A stretch of DNA of 64,000 nt, from assembly GCA_018670825.1 (NCBI GenBank), contig JABHIW010000110.1, positions 62,001 to 126,000 of the forward strand, written 5' to 3'. Position numbers and translations under genes: made by a program. The stretch comes from Candidatus Scalindua sp. GTDB lineage: Bacteria > Planctomycetota > Brocadiia > Brocadiales > Scalinduaceae. Below the pieces are notes generated by a model. It worked only from the letters and a program-made list of their open reading frames with translations, ran no database searches and had not been told where the DNA came from. Of this stretch, positions 57,401 to 62,350 are shown piece by piece. The stretch's first letter is position 1. Each line of letters opens with the position of its first letter.

Positions 57401-57900
57401 TCCGGAGTCGCTTTTTGGGATTCGTTTACTTTGGAAATGGGAGAGTCATAACGAAAATCGATATCTAAAGAGGAGCAAACATACAAAATATTTTCAGTAT
57501 CTTTGATCCCCAAATGGTCCAATTCTGACAGAAGTTTTTCAGGAATATTTATATCGCCTTTTAATATGAGGTGGGGTAAATCTTTGAGTACCTTTTCGGT
57601 ATCGATGAGGGTCGCCTCTCCGGAATCTATACCAATGAGCTGCACCGGGTGTGCCAGGAGATGCTTTCCTCTTTCCGTTTGATCGCAAAGAGAAAGATAA
57701 ATCCGCTTTAAAAAGGCCCCATCTCCACAACCGATATCGGCAATATATTTGGGCTGCTTTTCCAAAGGAATGTGTTGGTCAAAACACGCAAGAATCTGCT
57801 TCTCAGCATCTGCAAAATTTCGTTCGTGTTGAGATCCATTGGCAATCACATTTAGTCCACAACCCTGGCGATAGAAATTTTTATTATTATCCATCTGCAT
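42496..57900 (-). CDS. PKS A: trans-AT polyketide synthase, loading module and modules 1-4
   Basis: A 5134-residue protein without AT domains, first in the operon. Order with approximate residues: SAM methyltransferase 1-285 (DIGCGDG near 55), GNAT 290-480 (Thr401, His438), ACP0 (Ser528), KS1 (Cys786), KR1 1270-1700 (GGTRGLG), ACP1 (Ser1786), KS2 (Cys2010; HGTGT replaced by NGSGS), DH2 (His2323; DxxxQ altered), ACP2 (Ser2630, GLSSS), KS3 (Cys2886), KR3 3310-3830, C-methyltransferase 3870-4180, ACP3 (Ser4276), KS4 (Cys4539; HGTGT replaced by ANGSE), ACP4 (Ser5042, GFSS) and a C-terminal tail (ILLDFVQNKINEQDALDQI) that may dock to PKS B. The start has no obvious Shine-Dalgarno sequence; the Met at residue 3 is an alternative. 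Each KS is followed by the degenerate post-KS linker ending in (L/P)(P/T)(T/S)YPFA that is usual in AT-less modules. Confidence 0.95.
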   Translation of the reverse strand: MQMDNNKNFYRQGCGLNVIANGSQHERNFADAEKQILACFDQHIPLEKQPKYIADIGCGDGAFLKRIYLSLCDQTERGKHLLAHPVQLIGIDSGEATLIDTEKVLKDLPHLILKGDINIPEKLLSELDHLGIKDTENILYVCSSLDIDFRYDSPISKVNESQKATPEISLSGNSVNSPDKSLSHDKLIDTWREYLQKWAQVLKNNPHGLFVLELNRLVPQMTGYDFSGQNLLDAEVSIVLAANVGFFTKTEPLPFSNALSSSQIVLSHLEARNYQVRYAKGGDLDGLQGLEELCWADDLQMSREVLAKRLSDYPEGQFVIVLDGKVVGVIYSQRIADKKALQGVTSEGVSRLHRADGPVVQLLAVNIDPQFQGRQLGDQLLEFMLQRCALMPGINSVIGVTLCHDYHKQKRQTMTEYIHQRNEQGLLSDPILRFHELHGASVTDIIPQYRPKDVKNEGYGVLVYYDIHNRRRKEVKINAQGFSDGEQVSLDEEDVEEFLEDVLRKLLGSNNGQAFSKERPLMEMGLDSADLLNLSEQMSFKFQRKLESTFFFQYNTHTRIVSYFKELLLKEQTKEKKPENEIPISSHAELTKPGSITAKVPVDAKKSFFNHSEDSHNDEIAIIGMACRLPGGINTPEELWHFLKNGENAIGIMPEGRWSWPHDIDPDKEHIGIDRGGFLEDMECFDAPFFRISPKEVKSMDPQQRILMELSWMTLEDAGYPADTLVNTRTGVFIGASGSDYNRILDQAKIPVNAHVGTGCSMAVLANRISYFYDFHGPSLVIDTACSSSLVAVHKAVQSLQTGESSIAMVGGVNLMCHPANSIAYYKAGMLSSDGKCKTFDRKANGYVRSEGAVMLLLKPMAKAIAEQDRIYAVIKGTACNHGGQASGLTVPNPEQQARLLVDAWQTANISPDTISYIETHGTGTSLGDPVEVQGLKDAFFQALPPSATLQTGTCGLSSIKTNLGHLEAAAGIAGLLKVVLSLQHQELTPSLHFEELNDRIHLADTPFYIIDRHRSWLKTNDQSLHRAGVSSFGSGGTNAHVVLEEYPQKSPEKQWTDIPAAKGPFLFVLSARSKERLQVYTQKFVTWLEGKKEDNFFFESLIYTLQTARQAMEERLAILVSDQEDLIQKLTAFCQQETGGERAPRTGFSLKDCYQKNAKTISPEFKILTEGVLGEQLLRFAIEQRDFAKLAVLWTSGIFIDWNLFYPDLKPHGTISNGIHDRPCHIKLPSYPFARESYWYTEETGIRTVESVANRSTYYLQKQWKSYPIHANKPLYRSADTSRIAILTTEETRELAVLLSREFSQSHILSIQEIKTHLQLPREERRAFDGCVDLVGCGKERVESLDGVKWLQQWIKQGLKEASGPMKLTLLGVTRGLESYQNSSINLSGASRVGLYRMLQSEYSHLQSRHMDADPGKTGKALAKQIALEFQVNDEVPEICYRNEKRYCAHLVARQTEKMPGKDPVFPEENVLWITGGTRGLGYLCAQHFVAHYGVKRLVLTGREELPPRNQWSSYSGENESITKKIHAIQHLEDQGVMVRTLSISLTDQSALEESLQEITGSMGPIGGVIHCAGIEDTNDPAFIRKTMEGVQQVLDPKIAGLDNLLTQSQQEPLQFFLLFSSVSAIIPGLASGLSDYAMANAYMDYVAEARVYGCPLISIQWPSWKETGMGEVKNSAYEQTGLLSHTNQEGLLILDQILSHEIGPVVLPAVVNEELWNPQELLKHKIHKSLSSRSFQKKTDSLETSDSLLTSVQTWLIELFSHELAIDPEEFDLDTPFQDYGSDSILLSQILRKVELKLGASLDPSILLEYSTLGSLASHLVATQTPSLSKELVTQTALTLSSAKYREKSRSASSDIAVVGMSCRFPGAGNLEEYWQLLSEGRSAISLVPGERWETSDHFYAGLLDEITHFDPSFFLIPEEDARAMDPQALLVLEESLNLFSHAGYSLQEIKGSSTGVYLGARSQHQSEERVLHQARNPIVAVGQNYLASNVSQFFDLKGPGMVVDTACSSALTSMNLAINALVSGEIDSALVGGVCLLPDDSTHRLFQQRNLLSKESSFHIFDQRASGVIPGEGVGLILLKTSEQARKDGDTIYAIIKSVAVNNDGRTAGPATPNIQAQKEVMQTALEKTEIKPVEISYIEVNGSGSEVTDLLELKALEAVYGPFHKTPCSLGSAKPNIGHPLCAEGMAGFIKLVLMLERRQQVPFLSGESPMSHYKIESSPFSFCRELTEWAGTTRVAALNCFADGGTNAHVILESLPEDQPGNSELTLVHRKPISPPELQRVRIREGSGTFPQRERDPIKITNPWTETLDSNHPVFKSHTAFGQELLPGLAYIDLLYQYFREKGYAYDELELRNLSIFHPLIVRQGDNIRLDIQCSKVKPDVWKIQVKGQEKLYINAEMHRQEPTVFEERLDFNSIRNSAQKTVPLSDIYDQCRNLELVHTGFLKARGTIYSLDDANFIQISLPPEATPGAYDFMFHPTLLDSSAVGSGGLFSSQAKQELFLPLFYKSFRASSLLQSQCITRIRTSSREEKKELISLDMEFFHVSGEKIGELKNFTNKRVPETGFVNPSQRKATPQKTNGRPSLQQNRRTADSSERFLKEVIASQLKISTEEIDSDCGYYEMGLSSSMLLLVVKEIEKKLSTTLSPILLFEYTNIRELANHLKELAGSSPEETHQEVQSVAFDEREGSFKPLSATVSTEEVGAEDTDDIAIIGLAGRYPGAENIEEFWINLKAGKDCITTIPSERWDEKIWENLKSPTGKKLSKWGGFIQNHDCFDPQFFRISPREAETMDPQERLFLQACSEVMEDAGYTASNLVVPHGRHQRRKVGVFVGVMHNDYTIIGAESITTGERFPLSINYAPIANRVSYYYNFHGPSLAIDTVCSSSLTAVHLAIGSILRGESQVAIAGGVNLSLHPNKYLTYGLMDMHASDGRCHTFGDGGDGYVSGEGIGAVLLKPLKRAVQDQDHIYAVIKGSAINHGGKVSGFTVPSPVAHSHVIEECLERAGIGARTISCVEAHGTGTSLGDPIEIQGLAKAYAQNTSDLQFCSIGSVKSNIGHAESAAGISGLSKVVLQLHHKTLVPSLHAETENPHINFKASPFFVQHKTETWQQPVITSNGKSHSCPRRAGLSSFGAYGSNAHLILEEYIPQTVGSMAAGDTKNSPVLIPLSAKNEERLRVYANKLHTFLEEADQSIDLRQIAYTLQFGREAMEARVVFLVKKNEELHEKLKAFAGGESITNHCWQGGLKQEKKTISLFSPEDIQQMVNKWIAEGKLEKLAELWAQGFTLNWQSLYEEGDSQHVGCADGRPLRVSLPTYPFAKQRYWVPTDRQADTIQRQTTVSDSVITPLSPHVLPQDGLVSVESPVHSLLLAPVWNSLTFPESNIPVPAKTEQVVIVGGTQDQKSKIKQLYPLADLLQMDNPQTIDELVNKITTLGSIEHFVWIVPSIPLISMAEESIIQDQDQGIFPVFRVIKALLSLGYGDQVLSWTFITTQTLAVGRQEEVNPTHASLHGLIGSVAKEYPRWKIRYLDMETEGDWPIREIFLLPFDVQGEALVYRRKEWFKATLVSYRSSFSDHPLYRPEGVYVVIGGSGGLGEVWSKYMIEHYQARIIWIGRRKMNEEIQHKLDVLAKLGPAPQYISADATNPQSLQKAYEEIKQNHTRIHGVIHSAVGIFDQSLAKMEEKQFRDILSVKIDVSVRMAQVFQSEPLDFVLFFSSIAAWEKAGGMSGYSAGSTFKDAFALQLSRDWNCKVKVMNWGNWSIGTGDTISKASKIRLQQAGIRTIDVKEGLEALEVLLTGSRDQLVFMKTQNPQGLEIMDSNEWMTGYPETIPSCVNNIQKIAKPEVQQQNLQSASIFQNEAIEEPLLKLYGGILQSLRLIGTDKTATDPIAFYHRWLAESRKILTKRNALPNNPSLALEAIWKEWEQTTSHWKQDPDKKAAVILVEACLRALPDILTGKQRATDVIFPQASMELVEGLFRGNLVADYFNEFLGNALVAIIQQRSVLEQSKHSDPTAIRILEIGAGTGGTTANILPKLKPFRQQIEEYCYTDISKAFLFHAEEHFASQYPYIRTQLFDVEKPLAQQNIQAGQYDLVIATNVLHATKNIRQTLRNAKALLRKRGIILLNEISDKSLYAHLTFGLLEGWWLNEDDALRIPGSPALYPEVWQRVLQEEGFYSVLFPAQSEHRLGQQIVIAESDGIIRQKQEHTVKTGELPEQPLRRVPVKSPQKEITQDLIKEKTTEYFKTLVGKTLKIEASQIDSSEPLESYGIDSILIGQITSVLREEFDEVKGTLFFEVQTIDALVEYFINNHKERLSEIFGPNHPGAEEEIVDEETSQPTELGLEMPEHLQTSAGTEQPVKIHQGKGDQEKIQSASDAIAVIGMSGRYPKAETLENYWENLQTGRSCITEVPMDRWSLTGFFEPDPDKAVAEGKSYNKWGGFLDGFADFDPLFFNISAQDANDMDPQGRLLLQECWRAFEEAGYVPSQLDLELRDHIGVYCAMTKVGYNTSFAAMVNRVSYAMDLQGPSIPVDAMCASGLVALHQACESLRRRDIHMALVGAVNLYVEPNAYIKLCRLQMLADSAVPKVFGEGGKGFVPSEGVGAVVLKRLADAERDNDTVLAVIRGSAVNHNGKVNGYGVPNPLKQEAVIRHALENARVSPESIAYVESAANGSEMGDAIEMEALTRIFQHNRNGNPSAYRIGSLKSTLGHGESVSAMAQFMKVVLQLNHKKLCPTRVSEQRNPEIHFDTLPFTIQSELEDWPQLSLKGKKIPRRAGINSMGAGGVNAHMIVEEYLPPIVKEPNLAPASAPVVFVLSAKTEQVFTHYLTLWKDYLGKHPGSDLTRLAFSLQMGREMMKYRFACVVTSSKELILCLESAAKKESQPHCYKGVIDHTENIGALIEDHQIESLLVKKDLNKLARLWVNGATISWEKLYLEEMPKHLPLLPTYPFVRKTYWHGAMPTPELPEKIAQCTADNNGANFPVEKLLPSVGGDNDPCSVDLKPTRKIIRAVINNMLNFDTEDEIDQGMSFSEMGFSSITIVLFIEKLNQEFDLTLRETTAFDYPNIQELTLYISTQLLEREEKQVSIETEIKKSDGEEGPINKNEYESILLDFVQNKINEQDALDQIGL
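42661..44770 (-). other. Module 4: non-elongating KS-ACP preceding the carbamoyltransferase
   Basis: Boundaries approximate. KS4 has DAMCASGL, but HGTGT is replaced by ANGSE, as in KS8 of the O-methylating module. No processing domain lies between KS4 and ACP4 (GFSSITIV). It carries the chain made by module 3 without extending it. Its partner is most likely the carbamoyltransferase that opens PKS B. Confidence 0.8.
44956..49775 (-). other. Module 3: KS-KR-cMT-ACP
   Basis: Boundaries approximate. KS3 has DTVCSSSL, HGTGT and KSNIGH. KR3 has GGSGGLG and YSAGS (the usual Asn is Ser). The C-methyltransferase has EIGAGTGGT and LLEGWW. The ACP reads GIDSILI. Expected output: an alpha-methyl-beta-hydroxy acyl chain, which supplies the hydroxyl for the proposed carbamoylation. 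Confidence 0.9.
49891..56055 (-). other. Modules 1-2: dehydrating bimodule KS-KR-ACP-KS0-DH-ACP
   Basis: Boundaries approximate. KS1 is intact (DTACSSSL, HGTGT, KTNLGH) and KR1 has YAMAN. KS2 keeps Cys in DTACSSAL but has NGSGS in place of HGTGT, so it probably does not condense. DH2 has HTAFGQELLP, but the second motif reads DSSAVG without the usual Gln/His. ACP2 reads GLSSS. This split KR/DH layout is known in trans-AT systems, where the second half dehydrates the hydroxyl made by the first. Confidence 0.8.
56176..57900 (-). other. Loading module: methyltransferase-GNAT-ACP (AprA/SxtA/GphF-like)
   Basis: Boundaries approximate. The first 285 residues contain HERNFADAEK and DIGCGDG, the pattern of the starter methyltransferases of saxitoxin, apratoxin and gephyronic acid loading modules. 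The GNAT domain has ELCWADDLQMS, the acetyl-CoA-binding type segment VNIDPQFQGRQLGDQLL, Thr401 in GVTLC and His438 in ELHGAS. The Thr and His correspond to the residues needed for decarboxylation in CurA, so it is probably active. The ACP reads GLDSADL. Predicted starter: acetyl, propionyl or isobutyryl, made from malonyl or methylmalonyl units. Confidence 0.85.
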
Positions 57901-57947
57901 GAATATTAAACAGAAATAATTTAATTATTATTTCACAGAAAACAGGT

Positions 57948-57976
57948 TTTATAAAAACATCCGTGGGTATTTACAA
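57948..57976 (-). promoter_or_regulatory. Candidate sigma-70-like promoter of the PKS operon
   Basis: The minus strand shows TTGTAA (57971-57976), a 17-nt spacer and TATAAA (57948-57953), about 48 nt before the PKS A start codon, in the 184-base gap between PKS A and the ATPase gene. The match to consensus is partial and unsupported by other evidence. Confidence 0.35.
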
Positions 57977-58084
57977 AATCCAACTCAACGACATCGGCTT
58001 ACCATCTGCCGATTCCTATAACACGTCCAACAGTTATTCTAGATCGGAGAACACTTTTACGACTTAACATATATTCAAAAAGGC

Positions 58085-60076
58085 TTAAGATGCTTTCTTG
58101 GATAATTTCACCGGCTGCATAACATTATGCATCACCATCGCGCCAAATGTAGTATTTACCATGAGGGAAGTAAGGACTCCGTAATGTAATAAAAAGGCGC
58201 CTCCCATATTGATTACTCCCGGCGCAATAGTAAGATTAAGAGTACTTTTAAGATTTGCATCCAGACTTTTCGAAATATCAAAAAGTTCACACAGGGAAGA
58301 CAAACTGCCATCCATGAGAATGATCTCAGCTCTATCAGTGGCAATTGTTGTAGCTCCGCACAGGGAGATTGATACATTAGCCTTATCCATAGCAATGGTA
58401 TCATTTAAACCGTCACCAATAAAACAGACCGTCTTGTTCTTATCCTGTAGTTGCTCAACAACACGAGCTTTGCCTTCGGGAAGAATATCATAATAATAAT
58501 CATCCATGCATAACTCTTGTGCCAGCTTTTCCGTAGGTGTTTTGTGGTCTCCTGAAACAATGGCAATATGTTTTATTCCATGCATCCTTAACCCACTGAT
58601 AACATCTTTTACTTCAGGACGTATATGCGGCTGTAGCTCAATAGCGCCACATACCTTATCATTTACTGCCACCAATACAAGTGAATTACCTTTACTATGC
58701 GAATCTGCCTGTGCATCGTTTATAGAATCGGGAATAGATGCCCCTTCCTCCTTCATAAATCTGGCGCTGCCAACCTTAATGGTCTTCCTTCCGATCAGCA
58801 CTATAATGCCGTAACCTATCTGGTATTTGGAATCATCTATATCCGCAATATTTAACTTGACCTCTTCAGCTTTTTTAAGAATGGCCCTGGCAATTGGGTG
58901 TGTGAGCCTTCGCTCTGCAGCTGCAGCATAGCCCAGAATTGTATTCTCTTTGTACTTTCCACAAGCAATAATTCTCTTCACCTCAGGTTCCTCAGATGTA
59001 AGAGTACCGGTCTTATCAAAAAGTACGGTGTCTACCTGGCATAGACTTTCTATAGCCCGGCCGTCTTTAACCAGAATACCTTTCTTGGAAGCCTTGGTAA
59101 TATGGTTAAGTGTTCCAAGCGGTGCTAATATCCTGATGCGATTCCCGATATGACTATTAATGAAGACAGCAGTTGCCACAGGGCCAACTACCGGCAATAG
59201 AATGCCGGCAATACCAAGCATTGGGAGAGTTGCTTTATCTGCCCATTCCTCACCCTTCAATTGTGCTTTGGATTTGAAATCAATAGAATGGATCAGGATA
59301 TCGTTAATGCTGGAAAGTGTCGTATCTCTCCCTGATTTTAAAACCTTAATATTAATTCGTCCGGCAAGAATTACGGTGCTGGCAAATACACAATCACCTT
59401 CTCCTTTTTCTGCCGGTTGTGATTCTCCTGTGAATGATTGCTGATCAATGGTCGCCAACCCTTCCAGGATTACGCCATCAACCGGTATTACTTCACCGGT
59501 TTGCACAACCAGAATATCATTGGCCTTAACATCCTTTATAGGTACCTCAACTTCAACATCGTCGACCAGAATCCATGCTGTTTGAGGAATTTGCTCAAAG
59601 ACATCACTGATCATTTTCTTAGAATCGTCTTTGGCCTTTTCAATCGACATTTTCCCTGTATGCATCAACCAGATACCAAAGGACGCAGCAAAATACTGAT
59701 TAACATAAAGCGTCAAGATATCAGCAACAAAAAAGAGTACATTTACATCAATTTTTTTGTCTTTTATCAGCGCTTTTTCAACATCTCTCATATAGGGGAT
59801 TGCAGTGTAAATGTAAAGAGCAAGACTGATAGGTGCCAGGGGCGGGAAAATAAATTGCCTTATTCCTGACAAGCCCATAGATAACAAAGCCATTTTATTG
59901 TAGTGTTGAAGCTGTTCCTTCGGGCAATCAACCTTATCTTCCGAATCTTGATTTGTTTGAGACTCGGTTTTCGGTTTGGAACTCATGCCTTCTTCAGGAT
60001 TTTTGTTCTTTGCATTTTTTCCATTACGCTTTACTCCATAATAAGAAATAATCAAAATCCCAATTTCAATCAGCAT
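58085..60076 (-). CDS. P1B-like P-type ATPase with the CPC metal motif replaced
   Basis: A 663-residue membrane ATPase of the heavy-metal group: actuator TGES (near 216), phosphorylation site DKTGT (Asp354), the P1B-type HP pair in RRLTHPIA (near 392) and hinge GDGLND. It has no N-terminal CxxC metal-binding domain; the N-terminus is one hydrophobic segment and a charged stretch of about 40 residues. In CopA-type pumps CPC precedes the phosphorylated Asp by 44 residues. Counting back without gaps, that position here is IGN (310-312), and the following GLATP is ILAP. The metal ligands of the transport site are therefore missing. It lies upstream of PKS A on the same strand and diverges from the PPTase gene. 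It may be non-transporting or specific for another substrate. Confidence 0.85.
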   Translation of the reverse strand: MLIEIGILIISYYGVKRNGKNAKNKNPEEGMSSKPKTESQTNQDSEDKVDCPKEQLQHYNKMALLSMGLSGIRQFIFPPLAPISLALYIYTAIPYMRDVEKALIKDKKIDVNVLFFVADILTLYVNQYFAASFGIWLMHTGKMSIEKAKDDSKKMISDVFEQIPQTAWILVDDVEVEVPIKDVKANDILVVQTGEVIPVDGVILEGLATIDQQSFTGESQPAEKGEGDCVFASTVILAGRINIKVLKSGRDTTLSSINDILIHSIDFKSKAQLKGEEWADKATLPMLGIAGILLPVVGPVATAVFINSHIGNRIRILAPLGTLNHITKASKKGILVKDGRAIESLCQVDTVLFDKTGTLTSEEPEVKRIIACGKYKENTILGYAAAAERRLTHPIARAILKKAEEVKLNIADIDDSKYQIGYGIIVLIGRKTIKVGSARFMKEEGASIPDSINDAQADSHSKGNSLVLVAVNDKVCGAIELQPHIRPEVKDVISGLRMHGIKHIAIVSGDHKTPTEKLAQELCMDDYYYDILPEGKARVVEQLQDKNKTVCFIGDGLNDTIAMDKANVSISLCGATTIATDRAEIILMDGSLSSLCELFDISKSLDANLKSTLNLTIAPGVINMGGAFLLHYGVLTSLMVNTTFGAMVMHNVMQPVKLSKKAS

Positions 60077-60607
60077 AAATAACCTCTCTCTGTATGCTAC
60101 ATTATAGAGTTACCGCTTAAACGCTTAAAAGCAGATGAATAAGAATTAATATTGCAAAAATCTCTCACAGTATGTGTGTAAATACGAGCTGCTTCTCTCC
60201 CTAAAACTGTTGACTTTAAAAGGTTGGTGTGTCTTGGATTCTAACAATAAAAGAGAAGAAAATCAAACAATATCTCGCCGATCTTCTATGCGAATGAGAA
60301 GTGAAAATCTTAGTATGACTCGGTTGTAAACATATACATCGAAAGCCCTTATTTATCCAATTTGAGTAGTTTTTCTATCAAAAGCTCTATTAGAAAGATT
60401 AACGGCTGGCACGGACAAGCTATTTCCTTGATTGTTCGTGTTTATTAATGTTTCATACGTCTCTTTTTACTCGTTTTTGGTTGCGGCTGAGTTGCACTCC
60501 GTTTATAGTGCAATTCTCTGACATTCTGATAAAATGTACCTCTCAAACTGAGTACATAACACATTATTCTTAATGGTCTGATTTGTATTTATAAATGTGT
60601 AATATAT
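60077..60607. other. Intergenic region between divergent ATPase and PPTase genes
   Basis: 531 bases with no supported gene. It must hold promoters for both divergent genes. The only structure I can point to is the inverted repeat at 60492-60513. The ATPase start has AGAGAGG upstream as its ribosome site, whereas the PPTase start has none that is clear. Confidence 0.6.
60492..60513. promoter_or_regulatory. Perfect 7-bp inverted repeat upstream of the PPTase gene
   Basis: TTGCACT (60492-60498), 8 nt, then AGTGCAA (60507-60513), about 95 nt before the PPTase start. Spacing and symmetry fit a repressor operator or a small hairpin. No T-run follows, so it is not a terminator. Function is unproven. 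Confidence 0.35.
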
Positions 60608-61288
60608 ATGGAAGAGAAAAACAATAAGAATATTATTTCCGGACTGTTTTCCGATAAAGTAAAAACAATGGAACTTAATCCTCTGCTTACGACAAAAACA
60701 GTTTATCCTGAAGAAGAGATACTTATAAGTAACGCGGTAGAAAAACGAAAAAGAGAGTTCAGAGCCGGTCGCATTTGTGTACGCGAAATACTATCACAAT
60801 TTGGTATAAGAAATTATCCTGTTCTCATGAACAGCAAAAGGGGACCGATCTGGCCAAAGGAAGTTTGCGGCAGTATCTCTCACACTGATGACTATTGTGG
60901 CGTTGCCATGGCCTTAAAAAAAGATTTTAAAAGTATAGGAATCGATGTAGAGTTGATTGAACGGCTTAACATGGATCTGCAAAAATATATATGTACCCCT
61001 GACGAAACCAGATGGTTAGACTCACTCTCAATGCATAAACAGAAAGAATTTCTTGCCTTAATTTTCAGTTCCAAGGAGTGCTTCTATAAATGCCAATACC
61101 CTATCAGCCAAACATTCCTGGGATTTCAAGATGTTACCGTAAATATTGATAGCAAATCTAATACATTTGAAGCCAGATTAAATATTAAAGTAGCAAACAT
61201 ATTTGCGAAAGGGTTATACCTTAAAGGGCAATACCTGTTCGAGCAAGGTTATGTTTTTACGGGAATGGAGATAAAAAGTAGCGAGTAA
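60608..61288 (+). CDS. 4'-phosphopantetheinyl transferase, Sfp/EntD type
   Basis: A 226-residue protein with the family motifs in order: FRAGR (51-55, CoA binding), SISHT (89-93), GIDVE (111-115; Asp113 and Glu115 bind magnesium) and FSSKE (153-157; Lys and Glu of the WxxKEA motif). It moves phosphopantetheine from CoA to the Ser of carrier proteins. The neighbouring PKSs carry 13 ACP domains that need this step, so it is very likely the activating enzyme of the pathway. It is transcribed away from the PKS operon. The start has only a weak upstream AT-rich context; the Met at residue 21 is a possible alternative, but it would leave the usual N-terminal part short. Confidence 0.9.
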   Translation: MEEKNNKNIISGLFSDKVKTMELNPLLTTKTVYPEEEILISNAVEKRKREFRAGRICVREILSQFGIRNYPVLMNSKRGPIWPKEVCGSISHTDDYCGVAMALKKDFKSIGIDVELIERLNMDLQKYICTPDETRWLDSLSMHKQKEFLALIFSSKECFYKCQYPISQTFLGFQDVTVNIDSKSNTFEARLNIKVANIFAKGLYLKGQYLFEQGYVFTGMEIKSSE

Positions 61289-61765
61289 TAGCATTAATTA
61301 AAACACAGACCGTATACTTAACAACAGAAAGCTAAGGAATAATACCGTCAAGGTGTTATCGCTTCAGTCCAATTCTTTTTGCATCAGTACACAACAGAGA
61401 TAAACTGTTAATAAAGGCATCACAGGACGTAAGAATATAGAACAAGTGCTCTTACCGTTAGAATAACAGGTCCAGGGAAGTCTTTCTATGCCGTTAACCA
61501 TTAAAGCAAGTATAGTGTCCCCCGATTACCCCGATTAAAAGTATTATGATATCAAAGGATATTATCATGTCGGTATTACAAAGAAAAAACAGGTTGTGTG
61601 AAAAGATTAGGAAAATTAAAAAGCTGTACACACATGATTATAAATCTTTTATTCTAATTTTCTGTTTAAAAATATCTCCTTTGCGTTATAGCTTACATAA
61701 ACGAATCACGACACATCTTTTTTTTGATTGTTTTGTCAGCGGTAGAGAGTACATTAGATTTTAAT
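61289..61765. other. Intergenic region, no supported gene
   Basis: 477 bases between the PPTase and lipoprotein genes. A 72-codon frame at 61546-61764 has no recognisable family, is basic and hydrophobic, and is probably chance. A near-direct repeat CCCGATTACCCCGATTA lies at 61520-61536 and may be a mobile-element scar. Confidence 0.5.
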
Positions 61766-62089
61766 ATGAAATATATAAGAGGATTTACAGGGATTGTTTT
61801 AATAATATTGTATTTTAACCTGGCAGGATGTGCAAAATTATCTGAAGATATAAGAATATCTAAGGATAGTAAGGGTTTAATAAAAATCGGAATGACAGAA
61901 GCTCAGGTTACTGAGATAGTAGGAAGAGGTGTTAGCTCTCAAGATTATTACCATGTGAATACAACAGAATATGAAAAGCATACTATTTGGAAAACTCGTA
62001 GTAGTTTATTGTCTGATTCGATTACAAACTATACGTTTGAATTCAGAAATGGCAAGTTAACAGACTGGAGTAAGAGTGGTAGTAAGTAA
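61766..62089 (+). CDS. Small outer-membrane-type lipoprotein, SmpA/BamE/OmlA-like
   Basis: 107 residues from the ATG at 61766. I chose this start over the one 14 codons upstream because it gives a clean lipoprotein signal peptide (Lys/Arg, hydrophobic core, LAGC). The mature part has IKIGMTEAQVTEIVGRG, which matches the short repeat typical of BamE/SmpA-like proteins (xGMTxxQVxxLxG), then a beta-rich tail ending YTFEFRNGKLTDW. Such proteins sit in the outer membrane, in some species with the BAM complex; this one may be a stand-alone relative. No link to polyketide synthesis is apparent. Confidence 0.6.
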   Translation: MKYIRGFTGIVLIILYFNLAGCAKLSEDIRISKDSKGLIKIGMTEAQVTEIVGRGVSSQDYYHVNTTEYEKHTIWKTRSSLLSDSITNYTFEFRNGKLTDWSKSGSK

Positions 62090-62227
62090 TAAGTAACCGG
62101 ATTATAAGTTGATCATCGTCTCAGAAACAAATAAATATTAGGGCATTTTATGCATCTCTGGACATTAATAGTCAATATTGTAGATGGTTTTAAGAACTCG
62201 TACAATTGAGCTTTTATAGGATAGAAT
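62090..62227. other. Short intergenic stretch, nothing recognised
   Basis: AT-rich sequence between the lipoprotein gene and the terminator of the opposite-strand tRNA/glnN transcript. No gene or repeat seen. Confidence 0.5.
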
Positions 62228-62262
62228 AAAAAAGGGGTAGAGAAATTGACTTTCTATACCCC
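62228..62262 (-). terminator. Rho-independent terminator downstream of glnN and tRNA-Ala
   Basis: Arms GGGGTAGAGAAA (62234-62245) and TTTCTATACCCC (62251-62262) form a 12-bp stem with one mismatch and a 5-nt loop. Read on the minus strand, six T residues follow, as expected for a terminator of the minus-strand tRNA and glnN. Confidence 0.75.
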
Positions 62263-62350
62263 CTCTCACTTCTCAAAGTATTTGGCTACAAAATGGTCAC
62301 AAATTTCATCCTTAACTCACGCTTAATTTGTCGTAAGTCGTTTCATAGTA

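Noticed and set aside
2425-57900. Many 60-160 codon frames on the plus strand and in other minus frames
   Set aside because: All lie antisense or out of frame within the PKS genes and encode no recognisable protein.
2311-57900. Possible NRPS or AT domains within the PKS genes
   Set aside because: No condensation or adenylation motifs and no GHSxG acyltransferase motif; the regions after each KS are only AT-docking-type linkers ending in YPFA.
61510-61540. TAGTGTCCCCCGATTACCCCGATTA as an insertion-sequence end
   Set aside because: Suggestive of a transposon terminus, but no partner repeat or transposase is nearby.
61546-61764. 72-codon plus-strand frame before the lipoprotein gene
   Set aside because: No recognisable family, basic and hydrophobic composition, no ribosome site; probably chance.
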